Assembly: GCA_905210855.1 (NCBI GenBank)
Contig: CAJLYL010000026.1
Coordinates: forward strand, 1-18,371
Length of the DNA stretch: 18,371 nt
Source: an uncultured Clostridia bacterium
GTDB taxonomy: Bacteria; Bacillota; Clostridia; UMGS1810
Direction: 5' to 3'
Both the position numbers and the translations under genes were made by a program. The notes below the pieces were generated by a model that saw only the letters and a list, made by a program, of their open reading frames with translations, was not told where the DNA came from and did no database searches. Below, one piece after another: positions 13,346 through 18,371 of the stretch (the stretch's first letter is position 1; every line of letters starts with the position of its first letter).

Positions 13346-15222
13346 GCCGACTTCTCCTTTCCGCACCGCGCCGCGCACGCCGTAAGCGCGAGTATGATGT
13401 AGAACATGAACACTATGCGGTAGTTGTACCACACGTTGTCAAACATACCCTGCACCAGGTACCCGAACATTCCGGCGGCAAGCCCCGTCACGGTTGCCGT
13501 GAGCATTCTCTCGCGCTTTTTTCTGCGCAGCTTTACTATTGCCGAAATGCTCATTCTGTAATATGTGAAGATTATCGCGACAAAGGCGACAATGCCCAAA
13601 AATCCGTTTTCCGTGATTATCTGCAAATAGAGGTTGTGCGAGTGCGGCGCAACTATGCCCGAATATGAGTAGTATGGATAAATTGCATTGAATGCCTCGC
13701 TGCCAAGCCCCACTCCGCAGAGCCAGTAGTCGCGCAGCATGGAGATTGTGCCCATCCAGATGTACACGCGGTACGATGTGGATGTGTCCGTGGTATCTCC
13801 CACGCTCATAAATCGGTTGATGACCGTCTGCGGCAGCAGCATGGGGGCAAAGAACATTGCAATAACGCCCAGCCATACTATCCTGCCGTCATAGAACATG
13901 AAAAACAGGGCTATGGCAACCATGAGACCTATCCAGTTGCCGCGCGAATATGTATACACCATGCACAGCGACAAAAGCGCCGTCACGCCCAGTGAGACAA
14001 ATTTATTGAAAGCCGACGGGCGCGCCAAAATGTAGCCTGCGCCTATGGGTATGAGCAGCAGGAGATATTCTCCGAGCACATTCGGGTTGCCGAAGGTGGA
14101 GATAACTCTGGTGGCTATGTCCTCAAACATATCCGTGTCCGTCCAGGTAGTGCCCTCGGCAAGGCCGAAAATGTGCTGATAAATGCCGTAGAGCGCAACG
14201 CCGACACCGGCAAAGAGCATTGCCGTGATGAGCGCAAACAGCTGCCGCTTGGTGCGCACAGCGTTTACCGCAAGGTAATATGAGAGTACAAAGGCAAAGT
14301 AAACCAGAAAAATGTTTATGCTGTTGCCGCGCGCAAAAGAGGTCACGGCGGAGATGAGCATAACGAGAGTGAATATGCCGAGCGGTGCGTCAAGCGGAGT
14401 GTGAACAACGCGGTACTCCCCGTCCGCAAGGATTTTGAGCACAAACGCCGCCGCGCTCACCAGCACCAGACCCACAACCGCCATAGTCGGGATAAACGGC
14501 ATGAAGATGAGCGCCGCAAAGAGCGCTATGCGGTAATCCGCGATAAACGCCCCTGCGCCGACAAGCCCTGCCGCAACAAGCGGCGCCGCAATACCGAAGC
14601 GCAGCGCGCCTATGCCGACAAGACCGCCGATGAGAGTGTGCATAAACATTGACGCGCGTGAATTTTTGACCGTTTCGTCAGTAGGTGAGAGCTGCGCCTC
14701 AAACAGGCGCGAGATGAACCGCGCAGCAACGCTGTTGGAGAACATTGCCGCCAAAGACCTGTCCGCAAGGTAGCCGGCCGCGCACAGAAGCATCACCGCG
14801 ATTGCCGCCGCAGTCAGCCACGGAGCAAGATTGCCGGTTATCATCTTGGGCACGGCATAGCACGCCGCCGCGGCAAACACCGCCGCGCAGTATCCGCGCA
14901 CGGATTGCGTGAAGAAGCCGAGATACCAACCGCGCACGGCGCAGAAAACTCCGCTTGAGCCGAGTGCGCGCATAATCGGCGCGGCAACAGCTCTGCCGAA
15001 ACGCAAAAGCGCCGCAAACAGCCTGCCGACGAAGCTTTTTTCGGCAAACTCCGCCGTCCTCGGGCAGGTCTCAAAGCGGTTCACTATAAGGCTTTTTGAC
15101 GACACTCTGCTCCACCATGAGCCGAATGTCTTTTGAATACGCCGAAAGCCGCTCTGCTCAAAAAGAGACATGAGGGCGGCAAAAAAGCTTGATATACATC
15201 TTAAAATTGCACTGTTATTCAA
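13342..15222 (-). CDS. O-antigen ligase/polymerase-like multispanning membrane protein (Wzy_C)
   Basis: This is a 626-aa membrane protein with about a dozen hydrophobic segments from residue 110 on. The C-terminal half carries O-antigen ligase/polymerase motifs: TFGNPNVLGEYL (about 376-387), YTYSRGNWIG (423-432), GVGLGSEAFNAIYP (503-516) and APHSHNLYLQI (525-535) followed by E538, i.e. the periplasm-facing Arg and His-bearing loops of WaaL/Wzy-type enzymes. It should polymerise a glycan or attach it to an acceptor outside the membrane. The first about 110 residues are an Arg-rich, only partly hydrophobic extension that I cannot match. The start codon is TTG at 15222, 2 nt after the murJ frame ends, with AAGGAGG 11 nt upstream. 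Polymerase and ligase cannot be told apart from sequence. Confidence 0.87.
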   Translation of the reverse strand: MNNSAILRCISSFFAALMSLFEQSGFRRIQKTFGSWWSRVSSKSLIVNRFETCPRTAEFAEKSFVGRLFAALLRFGRAVAAPIMRALGSSGVFCAVRGWYLGFFTQSVRGYCAAVFAAAACYAVPKMITGNLAPWLTAAAIAVMLLCAAGYLADRSLAAMFSNSVAARFISRLFEAQLSPTDETVKNSRASMFMHTLIGGLVGIGALRFGIAAPLVAAGLVGAGAFIADYRIALFAALIFMPFIPTMAVVGLVLVSAAAFVLKILADGEYRVVHTPLDAPLGIFTLVMLISAVTSFARGNSINIFLVYFAFVLSYYLAVNAVRTKRQLFALITAMLFAGVGVALYGIYQHIFGLAEGTTWTDTDMFEDIATRVISTFGNPNVLGEYLLLLIPIGAGYILARPSAFNKFVSLGVTALLSLCMVYTYSRGNWIGLMVAIALFFMFYDGRIVWLGVIAMFFAPMLLPQTVINRFMSVGDTTDTSTSYRVYIWMGTISMLRDYWLCGVGLGSEAFNAIYPYYSYSGIVAPHSHNLYLQIITENGFLGIVAFVAIIFTYYRMSISAIVKLRRKKRERMLTATVTGLAAGMFGYLVQGMFDNVWYNYRIVFMFYIILALTACAARCGKEKSA

Positions 15223-15223
15223 T

Positions 15224-16783
15224 TTATCTGATTCCTCCTTTTGCCCGTCCGAGAGCGAGGGATATTATATCGGTCAGCTCGTTTACGCGCAGGAGCACAC
15301 AGCAGATGATGTATGCCGCCGCGCCGACGGCTGCCGGAACAAACAGACCTATCAGCTTGCTGTCGGCATATGAGCCGAGGGCGATTTTTGTGCCGTACGC
15401 ACACGCCGCCATGACGGCGGTTGCCGCCGCAACCTTGAGTGCAAACACACCCACGCTGCGGTTAAGCACCCTCTTGCGCCGATTGAGCACAAAGAGCATG
15501 GAAAAACCGATTATGTTAGCCGCAACCGAGGCGGAGAATGCCAGCGCCCAGTGTCCCTGATTGCCGATGAGCACAAACGCCAGGCTTAGCGCCACATTGA
15601 GCGCTATGCCGCCCATAGATATGCGCATGGGGGTTTTGCCGTCGTGCAGGGCGTAGAAGGATTTGTTGCAGATTTCGGAAATGCCGTAGCCGAGCATACC
15701 GAGCGAATAGAAGAAGAGCGCCGTTGAGGTAAGCCGGGTGGAATCCGCCCCGAATGCGCCGCGCTCATAGAACAGGCGTATAATCGGCGTGGACATGAGC
15801 AGAAATCCCGCCATGACCGGGGTTATGATGAAAATGACATACCGCACCGCCCTGCGCACCGTTATTGCGTAGTGCTCGTCGTCGCCGTTTGCAACGGCGC
15901 GCGACAGGGAGGGGAATATCAGGTTTGTTATGGCAAAGGTGAACACGCCCACCAATATGATGTACAGCTTGTTGGCATAGTCGAGCGCAGACACCGCACC
16001 GCCGTCCGCCATGGAAGAGGCAAGGCGTATGTTTATCATGGTGTTAATCGGCTGAACCCAGGTGCTCACAATTATGGGCAGGGCGAGGACACAGACTTTT
16101 TTTATGCCCTCGTCGCGCAGGTCAAGCACGGGCTTGTACGAATATTTCATTTTTTTGAGCGAGGGAAGCTGCACCAGGAACTGAGTGCTCCATGCAACAA
16201 GCATTGCAGCCGCAACGCCGTGTACGCCGAAGCGGTTGCGGAAAATGAGCAGATATATTATAAGAAGCCCGTTTGACACAAGGCTGATTATCGCCGGTAC
16301 ATAAAATTCGCCGAATGACTGGAGTATGCCCACAAAGCAGTAGGCAAGCCCCGTAAAGATTATCGTGGGGAACATTATCCTGACAAGCGACGATGTAAGC
16401 GCGATTTTTTCGCTGCTGAAGCCCTCGGCAATCAGGCGGACAAAGCCGTCGGAAAACACCATGCCTACAAGGGTCATGAAGGCGGTTATCGCCAGCACCA
16501 GGGTTATAAAGCTGTTGGAGAATCTCACGGCGCGTTCCCTGCCGTCTTTCTCCAAAAATTCGTTAAAAATCGGGATAAACGCAGACGTGACTGCCGAGCC
16601 GAGAGCTATATCAAAAAAAAGCAGAGGTATTCTGCTTGCCGTGGAAAAGGCTGCCGCCTCATTTGTAGTTGTGCCGTACATTCCGGCTATGACGATGTCG
16701 CGCAGCATTCCGCACAGCTTCGCCAGGAGCGTCGCCGCCACCAGAAAGCCGGCGGTGAGCGCCTTGTTGTTCTTAAGTTTCAT
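15224..16783 (-). CDS. murJ: lipid II flippase MurJ (MVF/MOP superfamily)
   Basis: This is a 519-aa polytopic membrane protein, the usual MurJ length, that moves lipid-linked peptidoglycan precursor (or a related lipid-linked sugar) across the membrane. It opens MKLKNNKALTAGFL, followed by KLCGMLRDIVIAG, with R28 in the place of the essential central-cavity Arg, and SRIP with R51. The usual Asp of the first loop is replaced by Glu (E42). Later segments include NTMINIRLASS and the FYALHDGKTP loop. An open frame reaches 33 codons further upstream, but the flippase homology begins at the ATG at 16783; an in-frame GTG four codons earlier, with AAGGA 4 nt before it, is an alternative. Given its neighbours, it could flip a surface-polymer precursor rather than lipid II. 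Confidence 0.9.
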   Translation of the reverse strand: MKLKNNKALTAGFLVAATLLAKLCGMLRDIVIAGMYGTTTNEAAAFSTASRIPLLFFDIALGSAVTSAFIPIFNEFLEKDGRERAVRFSNSFITLVLAITAFMTLVGMVFSDGFVRLIAEGFSSEKIALTSSLVRIMFPTIIFTGLAYCFVGILQSFGEFYVPAIISLVSNGLLIIYLLIFRNRFGVHGVAAAMLVAWSTQFLVQLPSLKKMKYSYKPVLDLRDEGIKKVCVLALPIIVSTWVQPINTMINIRLASSMADGGAVSALDYANKLYIILVGVFTFAITNLIFPSLSRAVANGDDEHYAITVRRAVRYVIFIITPVMAGFLLMSTPIIRLFYERGAFGADSTRLTSTALFFYSLGMLGYGISEICNKSFYALHDGKTPMRISMGGIALNVALSLAFVLIGNQGHWALAFSASVAANIIGFSMLFVLNRRKRVLNRSVGVFALKVAAATAVMAACAYGTKIALGSYADSKLIGLFVPAAVGAAAYIICCVLLRVNELTDIISLALGRAKGGIR

Positions 16784-16819
16784 ATTAATTGCCACACATT
16801 CCTTCCGCAGCAGATAATG

Positions 16820-16902
16820 GGGTGATGCTTTTGGGCGAGCCAAAATAAAATATACACCGCCGAGCCGATTCGCACTTCGCACACTTTAGCAAGCAATCAC
16901 CC
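16820..16902 (-). other. long-range dyad between reoM and murJ
   Basis: GGGTGAT (16820-16826) and ATCACCC (16896-16902) are complementary across a 69-nt loop that contains an AT-rich block (TATATTTTATTTT on the minus strand) and two TTCGCAC copies. The right arm abuts the reoM stop codon. It could be a transcript fold or attenuator before murJ. No convincing promoter for murJ is visible, so read-through from reoM is expected. Confidence 0.3.
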
Positions 16903-17157
16903 TCAAAGCGTCTTTACATACTCCTTTGCAAATTCCTCAAGAATCTCGTCCCTCTCAAGCTTGCTGATGAGTATACGCGCGTTGTTGTAGCTCGTTATAT
17001 ATGTCGGGTCGTCACTCATAAGATAGGCGACCAACTGATTTATCGGGTTGTAGCCCTTTTTCTTCAAAGCATCGTACACCACGGTCATTATGTCTCTGAC
17101 CTTTTGTGAATTGTCCGTCACGGTGCTTATCTTCACTGTCTCGTTAAACTGTTCCAT
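16903..17157 (-). CDS. reoM: ReoM/IreB family regulator (UPF0297)
   Basis: This 84-aa cytoplasmic regulator is full length for the UPF0297 family (IreB of Enterococcus, ReoM of Listeria, YrzL of Bacillus). Family hallmarks: GYNPINQLVAYLMSDDPTYI in the middle, ARILISKLERDEILEE towards the end, and T7 in NETVKIS, the position phosphorylated by the PASTA-domain Ser/Thr kinase in Listeria ReoM. In that system unphosphorylated ReoM drives ClpCP degradation of MurA, so the protein links kinase signalling to peptidoglycan precursor synthesis. Its place before murJ fits that role and is unlike Bacillus, where the gene precedes ruvX. AAGGGG lies 6 nt before the ATG. It has its own promoter. Confidence 0.93.
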   Translation of the reverse strand: MEQFNETVKISTVTDNSQKVRDIMTVVYDALKKKGYNPINQLVAYLMSDDPTYITSYNNARILISKLERDEILEEFAKEYVKTL

Positions 17158-17187
17158 ATTGATCCCCTTTCCGTTATGGTTTTAACC

Positions 17188-17216
17188 AGTATATCATAAA
17201 GAGAAAAATATTTCAA
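17188..17216 (-). promoter_or_regulatory. promoter of the reoM-murJ-glycopolymer operon
   Basis: The minus strand has TTGAAA (17211-17216), a 17-bp spacer and TATACT (17188-17193), placing the start near 17181 and giving a leader of about 24 nt. It is the only good promoter seen upstream of the operon that ends at 11197. No terminator separates it from the lytic transglycosylase gene. Confidence 0.75.
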
Positions 17217-17277
17217 GAGAATTGAGCCGCGGTGCGAGATATTTAATGGAATTGTAATAATTGAAGCGAAAAATCCG

Positions 17278-17844
17278 TCACCTGTAAAGCTTCCAATAAA
17301 TCTGCTGCCGCGCAAGCACTTTTTCCACATAGCGCTCCGTCTCGCCGAATGGGATTTTGTACAGCCGCTTGCCGTCAGATGAATATCTGCCGTCGCCCAG
17401 CCAGCTGCTCACGTTGCCCTGTCCGCCGTTGTATGCCGCGAGCGCCGTCTCCGCCTCGCCGCCGAAAATCTGCAAAAGATAATTTATGTACGCGCAGCCT
17501 ATGGCGATGTTTGTCTCGGGGTCAAAGAGATTCTCCGCGGATACATCGGTGTTAAATTTTTCGGCGCACCAGCGCGCCGTGTCGTCCTTTATCTGCATCA
17601 GCCCCTTGGCGTCTCTGTGGCTGACCGCATTCGGGTCAAAGCGGCTCTCCGCGCTTATCACTCCCATCACAAGATAAGGGTCGAGGCTGTATTTCTCACT
17701 GTATTTGTAAATGATGTCCTCATATTTTAGCGGATAAATCAGCTTTTTCACGGGGCGCGCCGCAAGGCTGACCGCAAGCAGAACCGCAACCGCAATGCAC
17801 GCCGCGGACAGCGCAAACCGCTTTTTATTAACTATTATTATCAT
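17278..17844 (-). CDS. lytic transglycosylase (SLT domain), membrane-anchored
   Basis: This is a 188-aa enzyme that cleaves peptidoglycan glycan strands to 1,6-anhydro products outside the membrane. It has a short basic head and one hydrophobic segment (about 9-28), then an SLT (goose-lysozyme-like) domain. The domain has the catalytic E66 in VISAESRFDP, GLMQI (81-85), NIAIGCAYINYLL, ALAAYNGGQGNV and YVEKVL near the end. The ATG at 17844 lies inside the end of coaE (17-nt overlap), with GAGG about 9 nt upstream, so translation is probably coupled. A transglycosylase after coaE is a common order in Clostridia (from memory). The segment acts most likely as a signal anchor, since no clear cleavage site is seen. 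Confidence 0.93.
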   Translation of the reverse strand: MIIIVNKKRFALSAACIAVAVLLAVSLAARPVKKLIYPLKYEDIIYKYSEKYSLDPYLVMGVISAESRFDPNAVSHRDAKGLMQIKDDTARWCAEKFNTDVSAENLFDPETNIAIGCAYINYLLQIFGGEAETALAAYNGGQGNVSSWLGDGRYSSDGKRLYKIPFGETERYVEKVLARQQIYWKLYR

Positions 17845-18371
17845 GAATCCTGTCCTCTATCTTCACTAATATGTCGCCAAGCTCGGCAAAAAGCTCCTCC
17901 TCCGTGCCGTCGTTGCGCGCACGGAAATCGCTGCGCCGCTCGTAATATTCGTTGCCGTGCTGCGCATCCAGCCTGCCGCGCGCGGTGTCAAGGCTTATGC
18001 CGTCGCGCGCCATTATGCGCTCGATGCGCGTCTGCCTGCCGGCGGTTACCGCAATGACAAAATCGCACTCTCTGTCAAGCCCTGCCTCAAAGAGCAGCGG
18101 CGCGTCATACACTATGTCTCTGCCCTGCGCTTCGCATTGCTCACGCAGGCGGCGCGCCTCCGCAAGGATGTATTTGCGCGTTATGCCGTTCAGCTTTTTC
18201 AGCTTATCTCCATCGCGAAAAACCATGTCGCCCAGAGCCCTGCGCCGCAGCGAGCCGTCGGGCGCTGTTATGCCGCCGCCGAATTCCGCCGCCAGCTCAG
18301 CAAGGCACGGCGAGCCGGCTGCGCACACATCGCGCGCAATTTTGTCAAAATCAATTATATAAAACCCCTGC
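17828..18371 (-). CDS. coaE: dephospho-CoA kinase, N-terminus beyond the window
   Basis: This enzyme phosphorylates dephospho-CoA on the 3'-hydroxyl, the last step of coenzyme A synthesis. About 180 codons are present and the reading frame is open to the window edge, where it reads QGFYIIDFDKIARDV, the aspartate region that follows the P-loop in CoaE. The P-loop itself and the start codon lie outside. Visible family features: ALGDMVF, VYDAPLLFEAGLD (the conserved PLL.E segment), VIAVTAGRQTRIERIMARDG and the following lid-type DARGRLDAQ-like segment. A GTG within the frame at 18328 is not the start. The C-terminus overlaps the transglycosylase start. Confidence 0.93.
   Translation of the reverse strand, partial: QGFYIIDFDKIARDVCAAGSPCLAELAAEFGGGITAPDGSLRRRALGDMVFRDGDKLKKLNGITRKYILAEARRLREQCEAQGRDIVYDAPLLFEAGLDRECDFVIAVTAGRQTRIERIMARDGISLDTARGRLDAQHGNEYYERRSDFRARNDGTEEELFAELGDILVKIEDRIHDNNS

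Noticed and set aside
12599..13402. 267-codon plus-strand open frame opposite the glycosyltransferase
   Set aside because: Composition is rich in His, Arg and Val as expected of antisense frames in GC-rich genes. No motif, promoter or ribosome site.

Overview
The window looks like chromosomal DNA of an anaerobic, low- to mid-GC Gram-positive bacterium of the class Clostridia, plausibly Oscillospiraceae/Ruminococcaceae. The reasons are: the 5' end of a 16S rRNA gene of Clostridia type at the left edge; a single-chain pyruvate:ferredoxin oxidoreductase (NifJ); a MetA with the acetyl-CoA-type Glu111; a ReoM/IreB protein; a sporulation-type DacF-like carboxypeptidase; AGGAGG ribosome binding sites; and dispersed palindromic repeats of kinds I associate with these genomes. 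The family assignment is inference. No phage, plasmid, insertion sequence, CRISPR array or tRNA gene was seen.

Layout. 1-300: start of an rRNA operon read leftwards off the window, with a clear promoter, an AT-rich upstream tract and a boxA-like leader element. 301-519: intergenic DNA with a dispersed hairpin repeat and the nifJ terminator. 520-4041: nifJ, leftwards, from its own strong promoter. 4297-8094: a sugar module, with an AraC-type regulator divergent from a clan GH-A glycoside hydrolase and a mannose-6-phosphate isomerase whose start codon overlaps the hydrolase stop. This suggests intracellular breakdown of a mannose-containing oligosaccharide. 8106-9119: metA with a consensus promoter embedded next to a hairpin. 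9120-9340: three successive palindromes and no gene. 9344-9547: a small DUF1858/hybrid-cluster-associated redox protein whose upstream region holds a 23-bp perfect tandem duplication and a Rex-like operator.

9848-18371 is cell-envelope territory, all leftwards. Read in transcription order it is coaE (cut by the window edge), a lytic transglycosylase, reoM/ireB, murJ, an O-antigen ligase/polymerase-like membrane protein, a GT4 glycosyltransferase, two tandem DUF4330 membrane-anchored paralogues, a strong terminator, a dispersed repeat, and a dacF-like D,D-carboxypeptidase. From murJ to the second DUF4330 gene the genes overlap or lie within 4 nt of each other, so they are almost certainly one transcript. 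A good promoter lies before reoM.

The best candidate for an undescribed system is this reoM-murJ-ligase-GT4-DUF4330-DUF4330 cluster. It joins a lipid II flippase and a peptidoglycan-synthesis regulator to a glycopolymer polymerase/ligase, a glycosyltransferase and two single-pass extracytoplasmic proteins of unknown function. The second candidate is the control region of the DUF1858 gene. Other points are the AraC gene, whose only good Shine-Dalgarno has no ATG, GTG or TTG behind it, and the terminator/promoter overlap before metA.
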